This document shows, piece by piece, positions 19,854-28,889 of a DNA stretch of 64,000 nt (positions are counted from its first letter, which is position 1; each line of letters opens with the position of its first letter). Location of the stretch: the NCBI GenBank assembly GCA_026129685.1, contig JAHCHO010000002.1, positions 62,001 to 126,000 on the forward strand. Direction: 5' to 3'. A program made the position numbers and the translations under genes. The DNA is from Fimbriimonadaceae bacterium (lineage in GTDB: Bacteria; Armatimonadota; Fimbriimonadia; Fimbriimonadales; Fimbriimonadaceae). The notes beneath the pieces are model-generated. The model saw only the letters and a program-made list of their open reading frames with translations. It made no database searches and had not been told where the DNA came from.

Positions 19854-20174
19854 GGTCTTTTCCTGACTGCGTACTTGGACAGGCATCCCGGCTGTCTCTT
19901 GCGGGCTCATTCACCGTCCGAGACCCTAGGCTTTGCGTGAGCGAGGTCGCCCTCGTCGTGCCGTTTTTCTGTTCGCGCGTTCGCGTCTAGCTCGATTGTC
20001 GGAAGACCCCCGCAATTTCAACAGGGTGCTTCTCGACTTTTTCGTCGTTTTCTCCGCGAGGGCGTCCCGGTGGAGCGCCGATCTCGTCACTGACCTAAGC
20101 ATCGGCGGTCGGGCGGCGTCCCTCGCTGGCTAAAATATCGGAATACCGTCCCGCGACGAAGGAGTCCCCATTTT
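19854..20174 (+). other. Divergent intergenic region, FlgM-like gene / hmgA
   Basis: This 321-bp stretch separates two divergent genes and is AT-richer than its surroundings (TTTTTCGTCGTTTTC near 20040). A -10-like TAAAAT lies at 20131-20136 and a strong AAGGAG ribosome site at 20159-20164, 10 nt before the hmgA ATG. I see no open frame or RNA gene in it. Confidence 0.5.
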
Positions 20175-21332
20175 ATGCCACGCTACGTCCGCCTGGGCCA
20201 CCTGCCCCGAAAGAAGCACGTTCAGTTTCGCAAGCCCGACGGTGGCCTCTACGCCGAGCAACTGTTCAGCACGCGCGGCTTCAGCGGCCCGATGTCCACG
20301 ATGTATCACATCCACCTGCCGACCGAGGTCGCTCGTTGGGAGGATATGGGGTCGGTCGCGGTCGAGTACCTCGAGCACGAGCCCCTTCGTCACCGTCATC
20401 TCCTGACCTCGCGAATGGCGCCTCATGGCGACGCCCTCACGGGCCGCATCCCGCTGATGGGCAACCAGGACGTCGTCTGGTCCCAGGCGCTCGTCGCCGA
20501 ACCCATGGATTACTTCTACAAGAACGCCGAGGGCGACGAGTGCCTGTTCGTCCACGATGGTCGCGGGGTTCTGGAATCCATGTTCGGGCCGGTGCCGTTC
20601 GAGCCGGGCGACTACCTCGTGATCCCCCGTGGGACGATCTACCGGATCGTGTTCGACGCGTTCCCCGTGCGCCTGATCGCCATCGAGAGCCACGGCCCGA
20701 TCGAGACGCCCAAACGCTATCGCAACGAATACGGCCAGCTCCTCGAGCACGCGCCCTTCAGCGAGCGCGACTTTCGAGCACCCTCCGAACTCTGCACGGT
20801 GGACGAACGCTCCGAGCACGTCGTGGTGATCCGCGCTCGGGGGCGAGACACAAAGTACGTCTACCCCTACCACCCGTTCGACATCGTCGGATGGGACGGC
20901 TACGTGTTCCCCTATGCCTTGAGCATCCACGACTTCCAACCGATCACGGGCAAGCTCCACATGCCTCCACCGATCCACCAGACCTTCGCTGCGCCGGGTT
21001 TCGTGATCTGCTCCTTCTGTCCTCGGATTCTCGACTTCCATCCGGAGGCGATCGTGATTCCGTACAACCACTCGAACGTCGACTCCGACGAAGTGCTGTA
21101 CTACTGCAACGACAAGTTCGGCTCCCGCAAGGGCATCGAGGAAGGCTCCATCACGCTCCATCCCCTTGGTATCCCGCACGGCCCACAGCCTGGTGCGGTC
21201 GAGCGATCGCTCGGGGCGACCCACACCGACGAACTCGCGGTCATGCTCGACACCTGGCGTCCCCTGAAGCTGACCAAGCAGGCCATCGCCCTTGAAGACC
21301 CCGACTACTGGCAGAGCTGGCGAACGACTTAG
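20175..21332 (+). CDS. hmgA: Homogentisate 1,2-dioxygenase
   Basis: A 385-residue iron dioxygenase that opens the ring of homogentisate in tyrosine/phenylalanine breakdown, giving maleylacetoacetate. Recognisable regions include YVRLGHLPRKKH, QLFSTRGFSGPMSTMYH, the cupin strands PGDYLVIPRGTIYRI, and the metal-ligand segment IPYNHSNVDSDEVLYYC with the following HPLGIPHGPQPG. The short length and opening fit the bacterial HmgA-like branch. The downstream genes hppD, fah and maiA are not in the window. A strong AAGGAG site precedes the start. Confidence 0.9.
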   Translation: MPRYVRLGHLPRKKHVQFRKPDGGLYAEQLFSTRGFSGPMSTMYHIHLPTEVARWEDMGSVAVEYLEHEPLRHRHLLTSRMAPHGDALTGRIPLMGNQDVVWSQALVAEPMDYFYKNAEGDECLFVHDGRGVLESMFGPVPFEPGDYLVIPRGTIYRIVFDAFPVRLIAIESHGPIETPKRYRNEYGQLLEHAPFSERDFRAPSELCTVDERSEHVVVIRARGRDTKYVYPYHPFDIVGWDGYVFPYALSIHDFQPITGKLHMPPPIHQTFAAPGFVICSFCPRILDFHPEAIVIPYNHSNVDSDEVLYYCNDKFGSRKGIEEGSITLHPLGIPHGPQPGAVERSLGATHTDELAVMLDTWRPLKLTKQAIALEDPDYWQSWRTT

Positions 21333-21337
21333 GGGCG

Positions 21338-23665
21338 CTACGCCCCGTACGGAACCCAGACGTTCTTGACCTGGGTCGCCTGACGCAGGAACTCGTCCAC
21401 GCCGGCCCGTACCGAGCGACCCGTCCAGGTTCGTTTCAGGTTGCCCGCCGAGCGCCGCTCGATTTCGGCGTCCCAATCGCCGACGAAGCTCCAGCACGAC
21501 TCGATCCCGTCGTGGTCGGCCAACGTCGGCACGACTTCTTCCCGGAGCCCCGTCAATAGGTTGGCAACCCCGTGGGGAACGTCCGAGGCGTCGAGCACCC
21601 GGTATAGGCGCGCGGCGGGAAGCGGGTTGGCCGACGAGGCGAGGGCCACGACCGCGTTCCCCATCGCAAGGCCGGCGGCAAGGGGCCGGACCAGGCCGAG
21701 CAAGGAAGGGGAGTCGGGACACACGACTCCCAAAACACCCATCGGCTCGTTTCGTGTGTAGCACAGGATGCGCCCGGGCACCGCGTGCACCGAGCCGTCG
21801 TACTTGTCGGCCCGGGCCGCGAACTCGAACAGGGTTCTCAGGGTCGCATCGAACTCCGCGGCGGCGGAGGCATCGGAGTCCCCTCCGAAGCGAAGGGCCT
21901 CGACGAGCAATCCCCGCTCCGCCTCGAGGTTTTCGGCGAGATAGTACAGAACCTGGGCCCGTAGGTGCGCCGTCGATTTCGCCCAACCGGGTTGCGCCTT
22001 TCGAGCCGCCTCGACCGCGTTCCGAACGTCCTTGCGGTTGGCTCGTGCGAACGCCTCGCCCCCGATCGTAAGGCTGTATCCCGAGTCGGGTCGAACCTGG
22101 GCACCCCCAACGTACAGTTTGTGCGTGACGTCCAACTCGCCGACGGCGGTCTGTACCCGTGGACGGGTCGATCGGGAGGGGGGAGCCGACGGTTCTGTCG
22201 TTGGCGCCAGGTATTCGTACAACCCCTCCCGACCACCCTCGCGCCCAAAGCCGCTCTCCCGGTAGCCGCCGAAGCCCGATGCCGCGTCGAACCGATTCGT
22301 ACAATTCACCCAGACCGTGCCTGCGACCAATCGTGCGGCAACGTCGTGAGCAACCCCCACATTCTCGGTCCAAACGCTCGCCGCCAGACCGTACACCGTA
22401 TCGTTGGCCAAACGTACCGCCTCGTCCGGTGTGCGGAAGGTCATTGCGACGAGTACCGGCCCGAAGATCTCTACCTGAGCGACGGTCGAAGCCGGGTGCA
22501 CGTTCGTGAGGAGCGTTGGCGGAAAAAACCAGCCCTCGCTCGGGCAGGCGCAGGGCGGTTGGTAGAGTTCCGCGCCCTCCGAGCGACCCTTCTCCACCAG
22601 TTCCTTGATCCTCGTCAACTGGACCGGCGCGACGATCGCCCCGATGTCCACCGCCTTGTCCAGAGGGTCTCCGACCCGAAGCGTCGCCATCCTCGCCCTG
22701 AGCTTGGCCAGAAATCTCTCGGCGACTCCTTCTTGGATCAGCAACCGCGACCCTGCGCAACAGACTTGGCCCTGGTTGAACCAGATCGCGTCCACCAGGC
22801 CCTCGATCGCGCTGTCGAAATCGGCGTCCTCGAACACGATAAAGGCCGACTTGCCCCCCAACTCGAGCGACAGCTTCTTGCCAGTCCCGGCGGTCACCGT
22901 TCGAATCGCCCGACCCACCTCCGTCGAGCCCGTGAACGCGACCTTGTCAAAACCCGGGTGTGCCACGATCGCCCTCCCCGTCTCCCCGTCCCCCGTCACG
23001 ATGTTCACCACCCCGCTCGGCAACCCGACCGCGCGACAGGTTTCGGCGAAAAGCAGGGCGGTCAGCGACGTGTACTCCGCCGGCTTGAGCACCACCGTGT
23101 TCCCCATCGCCAGCGCCGGCGCGATCTTCCAGGCCAACATCAGCAGGGGGAAGTTCCACGGGATGACTTGTCCGCAAACGCCGACGGGGCCAAGGCCTTC
23201 GCGCTCCATAAGTTCGTCCGCGACCTGGGCCCACCCCGCATGGTGCAGCAAATGACGAGCGACCAAGGGAACGTCGATGTCCCGCGTTTCCCGAATCGGC
23301 TTCCCGTTGTCCAGGGTTTCCAGCACGGCGAAGAGCCGAGCGTTTTTCTGGATCTGGCGAGAAAGTGCGTAGAGGTATCGGGCTCGAGCGTGGCCGCCCA
23401 GGGCCGACCACCGGGGCTGAGCCCTCCGCGCGGACCGTACCGCCCGGTCCACGTCGGCCTCGTCCGCCTGGGTGAGGATCGCGATAGGTTGTCCGGTTGA
23501 CGGATTGTAACTTTCAAACGACGCGCCACCGGACCCTGAGCGAAAAAGCCCACCGACGAACAACCCGAAACGGCGCGCGCGCGCGTCCAGCCACGAGCCC
23601 GCAAGAGCCGCCGATTCCGGGGCGGGCCCGTACTCCATGCTCGATAGAAGGTCCGGTAGGCTCAT
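21338..23665 (-). CDS. Two-domain aldehyde dehydrogenase, ALDH16-like
   Basis: A 775-residue protein with a complete aldehyde dehydrogenase domain (about 1-490) followed by a second, shorter ALDH-like domain (about 505-770). The first domain has NFPLLMLAWKIAPALAMGNT, the general-base Glu in LELGGKSAFIV (about 267) and the nucleophile Cys in NQGQVCCAGSRLL (about 302). The second repeats the N-terminal cofactor fold (GVVCPDSPSLLGLVRPLAAG) but ends before a catalytic-cysteine segment and is probably structural. This is the layout of the ALDH16 family. deoC ends 4 bp upstream, so the enzyme probably oxidises acetaldehyde released by DeoC; that pairing is inference. Confidence 0.9.
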   Translation of the reverse strand: MSLPDLLSSMEYGPAPESAALAGSWLDARARRFGLFVGGLFRSGSGGASFESYNPSTGQPIAILTQADEADVDRAVRSARRAQPRWSALGGHARARYLYALSRQIQKNARLFAVLETLDNGKPIRETRDIDVPLVARHLLHHAGWAQVADELMEREGLGPVGVCGQVIPWNFPLLMLAWKIAPALAMGNTVVLKPAEYTSLTALLFAETCRAVGLPSGVVNIVTGDGETGRAIVAHPGFDKVAFTGSTEVGRAIRTVTAGTGKKLSLELGGKSAFIVFEDADFDSAIEGLVDAIWFNQGQVCCAGSRLLIQEGVAERFLAKLRARMATLRVGDPLDKAVDIGAIVAPVQLTRIKELVEKGRSEGAELYQPPCACPSEGWFFPPTLLTNVHPASTVAQVEIFGPVLVAMTFRTPDEAVRLANDTVYGLAASVWTENVGVAHDVAARLVAGTVWVNCTNRFDAASGFGGYRESGFGREGGREGLYEYLAPTTEPSAPPSRSTRPRVQTAVGELDVTHKLYVGGAQVRPDSGYSLTIGGEAFARANRKDVRNAVEAARKAQPGWAKSTAHLRAQVLYYLAENLEAERGLLVEALRFGGDSDASAAAEFDATLRTLFEFAARADKYDGSVHAVPGRILCYTRNEPMGVLGVVCPDSPSLLGLVRPLAAGLAMGNAVVALASSANPLPAARLYRVLDASDVPHGVANLLTGLREEVVPTLADHDGIESCWSFVGDWDAEIERRSAGNLKRTWTGRSVRAGVDEFLRQATQVKNVWVPYGA

Positions 23666-23669
23666 GTCG

Positions 23670-24641
23670 CTATGGACTCGGGTGACGAAAGTCTGCCGAG
23701 TACCTCCCGGTCACAAAGTGCTCGAGTTGGCGCTCGATATCGGTGAGCAGCGAGCTCGCTCCGATGCGAAACAGCTTGGGCGTCAGCCACGGTCGATCGA
23801 GTTCCTCTTTCATCAGGATCAGCCAGTCCAACGACTGCTTGGCGGTACGGATTCCCCCGGCCGGCTTGTAGCCAACCCGAAAGCCGGTCCGCTCAGCGTA
23901 GTCGCGAATCGACCTGGCCATGACGAGCCCCACCGGAAGCGTCGCGTTGACCGACTCCTTGCCCGTGGAGGTTTTGATAAAGTCGGCACCAGCCATCATG
24001 CACACAAGACTGGCGCGGGCCACGTTTGAAAGGGTCCCGAGCTCGCCCGTTGCGAGGATCGTCTTCAGGTGGGCGTCCCCACATGCCTCCCGAAACGCGC
24101 GCACCTCGTCGTACAAAGCGGACCAGTCGCCGGCCAGCGCGTGTTCGCGACGGATCACGATGTCGATCTCCGCCGCCCCCGCGCGCACGCTCGCTTCGAT
24201 CTCCCGCACTCGCTCGGACAGCGGGTTCAGGCCGTGAGGGAAGCCCGTCGAAACCGCCGCCACCGGGATGCCGCTCCCGGCGAGCGACTCGACCGCCGTC
24301 TCGACGAACGCGTGGTACACGCACACCGCGCCAACCCGAATCTCCGGCAAGCCCAGCCCCTGCCGAAGGTCCTCGCGGATCGGCCCGCGCGCCTTGGCGC
24401 ACAACCTGCGAACGGTCCCGGCGGTATCGTCCCCCCCCAGCGTCGTCAGGTCCAAGCATTCGATCGCCCGAACCAGCCAGGCCGCCTGCCAGCGGTTCTT
24501 CACGGTGCGCCGGCCCGGGAGGGTCGCCGCCCGATGCTCGATCGCGCTGCGGTTGGCGCGCGCTTCCTCGACCCAACCCAAATCCAGGCCCATGCCGGGA
24601 TTCCGAAGGTCGAAGTCCACCCTTTTTGGCGAGGGGTGCAT
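23670..24641 (-). CDS. deoC: Deoxyribose-phosphate aldolase
   Basis: Splits 2-deoxyribose-5-phosphate into glyceraldehyde-3-phosphate and acetaldehyde. The catalytic residues are visible: Asp in AAEIDIVIRRE, the Schiff-base Lys in DFIKTSTGKESVNAT and the second Lys in GYKPAGGIRT. At 323 residues it is longer than the E. coli enzyme (about 259), carrying an N-terminal extension of about 70 residues, as in eukaryote-type DeoC. It lies 4 bp ahead of the ALDH16-like gene, a likely two-step deoxynucleoside catabolic operon. Confidence 0.95.
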   Translation of the reverse strand: MHPSPKRVDFDLRNPGMGLDLGWVEEARANRSAIEHRAATLPGRRTVKNRWQAAWLVRAIECLDLTTLGGDDTAGTVRRLCAKARGPIREDLRQGLGLPEIRVGAVCVYHAFVETAVESLAGSGIPVAAVSTGFPHGLNPLSERVREIEASVRAGAAEIDIVIRREHALAGDWSALYDEVRAFREACGDAHLKTILATGELGTLSNVARASLVCMMAGADFIKTSTGKESVNATLPVGLVMARSIRDYAERTGFRVGYKPAGGIRTAKQSLDWLILMKEELDRPWLTPKLFRIGASSLLTDIERQLEHFVTGRYSADFRHPSP

Positions 24642-24745
24642 GCCCAGGATTGTAGCCTTCGACGACGTTCGCCCGCCCGAGCTAGTAGACTCAAGAATCG
24701 GGGAACCGCCAAACCCCTCCCTCTCGTCGTGAAGATTGCCGAACC

Positions 24746-25171
24746 ATGAAGCGCAAGACCTTTACCGGATTCACCCTCGTCCTCGTGCTTATGCTCGGGG
24801 TTGCGGTCTTCTTTCAGTCCAAGTTTCGGCAGGTTATCGTGAGCGGATCGTCTATGGAGCCGACCTTTCACAGCGGCCAGAAGGTCTGGATCAGCAACGC
24901 CTACGGGTTGTTCGGCGGGATCAAACGGAAGGACGTGGTGGTGCTGGCCGGGGAACGCGCGGGCGAATTCCTGATAAAGCGGGTTTACTGGACGGAGGGC
25001 GAGGTCGTCGAACCGGACGCCCGATCCCGGGACATCGGGTTTCTCTCCGAGTACCGCGTTCCCCCGGGGAAGGTCTGGGTCATGGGCGACAACCGATCGG
25101 TGTCCGAAGACTCGCGCGCCTTTGGCCCGGTGGACGTCGACAAGGTGCTCGGCAAGGTGATCAAGTATTAG
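24746..25171 (+). CDS. lepB: Signal peptidase I
   Basis: A small 141-residue type I signal peptidase. One N-terminal membrane segment (FTGFTLVLVLMLGVAVFF) anchors it with the catalytic domain outside. The nucleophile Ser is in VSGSSMEPTF, the general-base Lys in EFLIKRVYW, and the conserved GDNRSVSEDSRAFG box closes the domain. It lacks the large second domain of the E. coli enzyme, as in many Gram-positive or compact forms. It is 1 bp from the following Nudix gene, so they are probably cotranscribed. Confidence 0.93.
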   Translation: MKRKTFTGFTLVLVLMLGVAVFFQSKFRQVIVSGSSMEPTFHSGQKVWISNAYGLFGGIKRKDVVVLAGERAGEFLIKRVYWTEGEVVEPDARSRDIGFLSEYRVPPGKVWVMGDNRSVSEDSRAFGPVDVDKVLGKVIKY

Positions 25172-25172
25172 C

Positions 25173-25691
25173 GTGAAGCGCTTTCCAAGCGGCAAATACG
25201 GACGACAGCGGCTGGAGTTCTTTCCGGCGCCCTTCCGTTCGCCCCTTCGGGCGTTCGCCGCGCTCGTCTTCCCGTGGCGGGGCGACGAAGTGCTTCTGTG
25301 CAACATCTGCGACCGCGGATGGTGCATTCCGAGCGGCCGAGTCGAACCGTTCGAAACCTCGTGCGAGGCCGTCCACCGCGAAGCGGCGGAAGAAGCGGGC
25401 GCGGTCCTGGACAACCTCCAGTATCTGGGGGCCTACCGAATCTCGGAGAGGCAGGAGGTCCGGTGGGCCGATCTGTTCGCCGCCGAGGTGGCCGAACTCA
25501 ACGAGATTCAAATGAAGGAGGAGTCCCTCGGCCGACGCTTCGTTCTCATGGACGATCTCCCCGAGGTCTACCATAGTTGGAACCCCCTTATCGAGGCCCT
25601 CTTCCAGCACAGCTTCGACTGCGTGCGGCGCCGTCAGGCGCACCCCGCGTGTTGCGAGGCGAAGATAGCTATCTGCGAAGACGCGGGCTGA
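25173..25691 (+). CDS. Nudix hydrolase
   Basis: A 172-residue Nudix-fold pyrophosphohydrolase. The signature is complete: G followed by RVEPF, E, seven residues, then REAAEEAGA (residues about 58-80). It starts with GTG, 1 bp after the lepB stop. Cysteines CNIC and the C-terminal PACCEAK are unusual for the family, but no clear zinc site can be built from them. The substrate (nucleoside diphosphate derivative, cap or toxic nucleotide) cannot be inferred. Confidence 0.9.
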   Translation: MKRFPSGKYGRQRLEFFPAPFRSPLRAFAALVFPWRGDEVLLCNICDRGWCIPSGRVEPFETSCEAVHREAAEEAGAVLDNLQYLGAYRISERQEVRWADLFAAEVAELNEIQMKEESLGRRFVLMDDLPEVYHSWNPLIEALFQHSFDCVRRRQAHPACCEAKIAICEDAG

Positions 25692-25764
25692 GCGCGTCGA
25701 TCACCAGCCCTACCAGGCCCGCCACCGCCGCCAAACCGACCGAAACCGTCGCCATACCGATCAT
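25669..25764 (-). CDS. Candidate 31-residue membrane peptide
   Basis: A small open frame on the minus strand from ATG at 25764. It encodes one hydrophobic stretch (MATVSVGLAAVAGLVGLVI) followed by DALSPRLRR, a membrane segment with a positive tail. It overlaps the 3' end of the Nudix gene in antisense by 23 bp. No close ribosome site is seen (a GAAGGG lies about 15 nt upstream). It could be a genuine small membrane protein or chance; the composition is the only evidence. Confidence 0.25.
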   Translation of the reverse strand: MIGMATVSVGLAAVAGLVGLVIDALSPRLRR

Positions 25765-25957
25765 CGAGTCACTTGTTGGCCCTTCCCCGCGAACCTATCC
25801 CGGCGAGCTTGCGAGGTGAGGCCCAACTCCCGCTTGTTTGCGGGCCGGTCGCCTTGCCGGGTCCCAAACCCGCGAATCGTTCGGATTGCCGCCCTTGTTG
25901 AAGAAGGATCGGTCCGTCTTTACGACGCCCGCATCGCCGCGCTTCCATAATGGCCCG

Positions 25958-27919
25958 GTGGCAATCGCATCGTCCCTACTGGATCGGCTCGCCCAGGGCG
26001 TGATGGTCTTCGACGGGGCCATGGGCACCCAGATCCAAGCCGCCGACCTGCACGATCGGGACTTCGTCCTCGACCCGGACGGCGACTACCCGCCCGCCGT
26101 TCGCGAGGCCGCGAGGCGCCTGAACGGCAATCTCCTGGACGGCTGCAACGAGATTCTGTGCTTCACGCGCCCCGACGCCATCCGGACGATCCACGAGCAC
26201 TACCTCGAGGCCGGTTCGGACATGGTCCAGGCCAACACGTTCGGCGCGTCCGGCATCGTGCTCGCCGAGTACGAGATCGCGGAACTGGACTACGAGATCG
26301 GCCTCGCCGCCGGCCGCATCGCCCGCGAGGCCGCCGACCGGCACTGTTCCGACGACAAGCCCCGGTTCGTCGTCGGCGCGATGGGTCCCGGAACCAAGCT
26401 CGTCAGCCTCGGCCAGACGACGTGGGACGAGTTGGAGGGCACCTATCGCCGTTGCTTCCGTGGGCTGCTGGAGGCGGGGGTGGACGCCCTCATGCTCGAG
26501 ACCCTCCAGGACCTCCTGATGGTCAAGGCCGCGTTGCGCGGCGCGCGCCTCGCGATGGACGACGCCGGCCGCGACGTGCCCGTGTTCGTGCAGGTCACGA
26601 TGGAGCAAACGGGCACGATGCTGGTCGGCTCGGAACTCGGCGCGGCGCTCAACACGATCGAGGCGTTTCCCTGGGTCCAGGTCATCGGGATCAACTGCGC
26701 GACCGGCCCGGTCGAGATGGCCACCCACGTCCGCTTTTTGGGAGACCATTCGACCCGCCCGATCTCGATCCAGCCGAACGCCGGACTGCCGATCATGGAA
26801 GGCGGTCGGGCCGTCTACAAACTGAGTCCGGAGGAGATGGTCGTCCACCAGACCCGCTTCGTCGAGGACCATGGCGTGGCCATCGTCGGCGGATGCTGCG
26901 GCACCACCCCCGCCCATATCCGCGCCCTCGCCGACGCGCTGGGCGGCCGACCGCACGGCAACGCGGCCCATTGGCAGCGGGTGCGCGAGGTGTACCCCGG
27001 CTTCGACTTTTCCATGGGGAGCCCGGAGCGCGAGTCGGGCCTTCGGCTCCAGGGCTGCAGTTCCCTCTACCAGTTCGTCCCCTACAAGCAGGACAGCAGC
27101 TTCCTCATCGTCGGCGAGAAGACCAACGCCAACGGAAGCAAGGCGTTCCGCGACATGCTCGGCGCGGAGAACTGGGACGGGCTCGTGGAGCTCGCCCGCG
27201 AACTCGAAGGCGAGGGTTCGCACATGCTGGACGTCTGCACCGCCTACGTCGGTCGCGACGAGGTCCGCGACATGACCACCCTCCTGGGCCACTACAACCG
27301 CCAGGTCACCGTTCCGATCATGATCGACTCGACGGAGGCGCCCGTGATCGAGGCCGCTCTGCGCAAGATCGGCGGCAAGCCCCTGATCAACTCGATCAAC
27401 TTCGAGGACGGCGAAACCCGAACCCGCCGCGTGCTCGGCCTTTGCCGCGACTACGGGGCGGGAGTGGTGGCCCTCACCATCGACGAGAGCGGCATGGCGA
27501 AGACCACCGAGCACAAGGTCGCGGTGGCCGACCGGCTGCTCGCCGCCACTCGCGAGTTCGGTCTGGCCGATCACGACGTGTTCATCGACTGCCTGACCTT
27601 CACCCTCGGCTCGGGCGACGAGGAGTTCCGCAGGTCGGCGATCGCGACGATCGAGGCGATTCGCGAGACCCGGGCGCGACACCCCCGCGTGAACTTCACG
27701 CTCGGCGTGAGCAACGTCAGCTTCGGCCTGAAACCGGCCGCGCGCCAGGTCCTGAACTCGGCGTTCCTCCACTACTGCCTCGAGGCGGGCCTGACGAGCG
27801 CGATCGTCCACTTCAGCAAGATTCGCCCGGAGAACCGAATCGAGCCCGAGATCTGGCAGATCGCCTCCGACCTCGTGTTCGATCGCCGACGTTACAAGTT
27901 AGTGGGATCGGCTGCTTAG
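25958..27919 (+). CDS. metH: Methionine synthase, homocysteine and folate domains only
   Basis: A 653-residue protein corresponding to the N-terminal half of cobalamin-dependent methionine synthase. The homocysteine domain (about 1-340) has [11 protein letters not shown] and the zinc-ligand cysteines in GINCATG and [10 protein letters not shown]. The pterin-binding domain (about 355-640) has [32 protein letters not shown] and [12 protein letters not shown]. The protein stops right after DLVFDRRRY, where the cobalamin cap and B12 domains would begin; no B12 or AdoMet domain follows. The GTG start at 25958 is chosen because a CATAAT box lies 6 nt upstream, suggesting a leaderless message. It could be one half of a split enzyme or a truncated remnant. 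Confidence 0.85.
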   Translation: MAIASSLLDRLAQGVMVFDGAMGTQIQAADLHDRDFVLDPDGDYPPAVREAARRLNGNLLDGCNEILCFTRPDAIRTIHEHYLEAGSDMVQANTFGASGIVLAEYEIAELDYEIGLAAGRIAREAADRHCSDDKPRFVVGAMGPGTKLVSLGQTTWDELEGTYRRCFRGLLEAGVDALMLETLQDLLMVKAALRGARLAMDDAGRDVPVFVQVTMEQTGTMLVGSELGAALNTIEAFPWVQVIGINCATGPVEMATHVRFLGDHSTRPISIQPNAGLPIMEGGRAVYKLSPEEMVVHQTRFVEDHGVAIVGGCCGTTPAHIRALADALGGRPHGNAAHWQRVREVYPGFDFSMGSPERESGLRLQGCSSLYQFVPYKQDSSFLIVGEKTNANGSKAFRDMLGAENWDGLVELARELEGEGSHMLDVCTAYVGRDEVRDMTTLLGHYNRQVTVPIMIDSTEAPVIEAALRKIGGKPLINSINFEDGETRTRRVLGLCRDYGAGVVALTIDESGMAKTTEHKVAVADRLLAATREFGLADHDVFIDCLTFTLGSGDEEFRRSAIATIEAIRETRARHPRVNFTLGVSNVSFGLKPAARQVLNSAFLHYCLEAGLTSAIVHFSKIRPENRIEPEIWQIASDLVFDRRRYKLVGSAA

Positions 27920-28677
27920 TCGCACTCGGCGTACCAGGTCCTGCTCCATGAGGTTGGGTGAGCTTCGCCCGAACGCTTGCCCTCCGGGTTGACCCGGGTC
28001 GCGTCGAATGCTCCCGGCGACGTGATGGTCTTGGCATGACCGTCGAAGAAGATCATCGAACCTCCCCGTGAGCCCCAGCGCCGATAGTAGTTGTAGGGCG
28101 GTTCGCAGTCGTAGCCATAGCGCTGGCACCCGACGTCGACCGAGCGGTCGAAGAACGGAAACATCTCGAGGCGCATGACCCGCGTTTCCGAGGGGAACTC
28201 GACCCCGCCGTCCGTCACGATTCGCGTGAAGTCGTACGGCACGTTGTTGCCGCTGGACTCGCCCGCGATCATCGAGTACATGCACTGGGTAAACCGATAA
28301 GAGCTACCATAGGCTTCCCAATAGGTCTGCGCGCCGGGCACGTCTTGGCTCGTGTAGGGCCCGCCCGCATCCAGCGGACTCCGGAACAATTCTCGGCTCT
28401 TGGCGTATGGCATCAGTTCCACCTCGACGCCCTTGTGGCCGGCTTGCCACGCCGGGGGCTGAGAGTTGTACGCGTAGAAGATCGGCATCGTGTCGTCGTG
28501 GTCCGACACGTACATCCGGAGGGCGAGACCGATCTGCCGGGCGTTCGAAAGGCAGGCGGTCGCCTTCCCCGCCTCCTTTGCTTGGGCGAAGACCGGGAAC
28601 AGAATCGCGGCGAGGATCGCGACGATCGCGATAACGACGAGAAGCTCGATGAGCGTGAAGGCGCGTTGCTTGGTCAT
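27916..28677 (-). CDS. Pseudopilin-like protein (prepilin N-terminus, DUF1559 type)
   Basis: A 253-residue protein with a type III prepilin signal: a short charged leader, then [19 protein letters not shown], cut before the Phe by prepilin peptidase. The continuation [19 protein letters not shown] is the hallmark of the large pseudopilin-like family of Armatimonadota. [12 protein letters not shown] box near the end fits the family's C-terminal signature. The function of these proteins is unknown; they are probably secretion-system or surface structural proteins. Remarkably, a TPP riboswitch lies 84 bp upstream on the same strand. The stop codon overlaps that of the convergent metH fragment. 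Confidence 0.9.
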   Translation of the reverse strand: MTKQRAFTLIELLVVIAIVAILAAILFPVFAQAKEAGKATACLSNARQIGLALRMYVSDHDDTMPIFYAYNSQPPAWQAGHKGVEVELMPYAKSRELFRSPLDAGGPYTSQDVPGAQTYWEAYGSSYRFTQCMYSMIAGESSGNNVPYDFTRIVTDGGVEFPSETRVMRLEMFPFFDRSVDVGCQRYGYDCEPPYNYYRRWGSRGGSMIFFDGHAKTITSPGAFDATRVNPEGKRSGEAHPTSWSRTWYAECD

Positions 28678-28694
28678 GGTACGTCCCCCAGAAC

Positions 28695-28739
28695 CTCCAC
28701 GGGCCGCCTTCGCTTCGATTGCGAGGGCGGCCCGTGGAG
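28695..28739 (-). other. Long perfect stem-loop between TPP riboswitch and pseudopilin gene
   Basis: A 14-bp perfect stem (CTCCACGGGCCGCC with its complement) with a 17-nt loop lies between the riboswitch and the ribosome site (GGGGGA) of the pseudopilin gene. No U-run follows in the transcription direction, so it is not a standard intrinsic terminator. It may be part of the riboswitch expression platform, an RNA-processing or stability element, or a fossil of a rearrangement. Confidence 0.6.
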
Positions 28740-28760
28740 TCTTCTTCGAGGACCGTGCCT

Positions 28761-28853
28761 CCGCAATTCCTACGCCGGTCCTAACCGGATCAGGTTCCTA
28801 GGGTAACTCCGCTCTTCTGCGGAGACTCTCAGCCGTGACGGCTCCCCCTGCGG
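28761..28853 (-). ncRNA. TPP riboswitch (THI element)
   Basis: On the minus strand the thiamine pyrophosphate aptamer is clear: GGGGGAGCC and GGCTGAGAG in the first arm, a variable stem TCTCCGC/GCGGAG, then ACCCTAGGAACCTGATCCGG and GGACCGGCG in the pyrophosphate-sensing arm. It is closed by a P1 helix CCGCA/TGCGG. All conserved core elements are present, so it should bind TPP. The next gene downstream is the pseudopilin-like gene, not a thiamine synthesis or transport gene, and none of those is in the window. Confidence 0.95.
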
Positions 28854-28889
28854 GCAACGCGTGGACGCTATGCGGTTGTCGAACTTATT

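Noticed and set aside
26158-27951. Plus-strand second frame running past the metH stop, considered as a frameshifted metH continuation
   Set aside because: Its residues are Arg/Pro/His-rich throughout and show no B12-domain motif beyond 27919.
28695-28739. Calling the riboswitch-leader hairpin a Rho-independent terminator
   Set aside because: The stem is strong but the following bases (GTTCTGGGGGACG) lack a U-tract.
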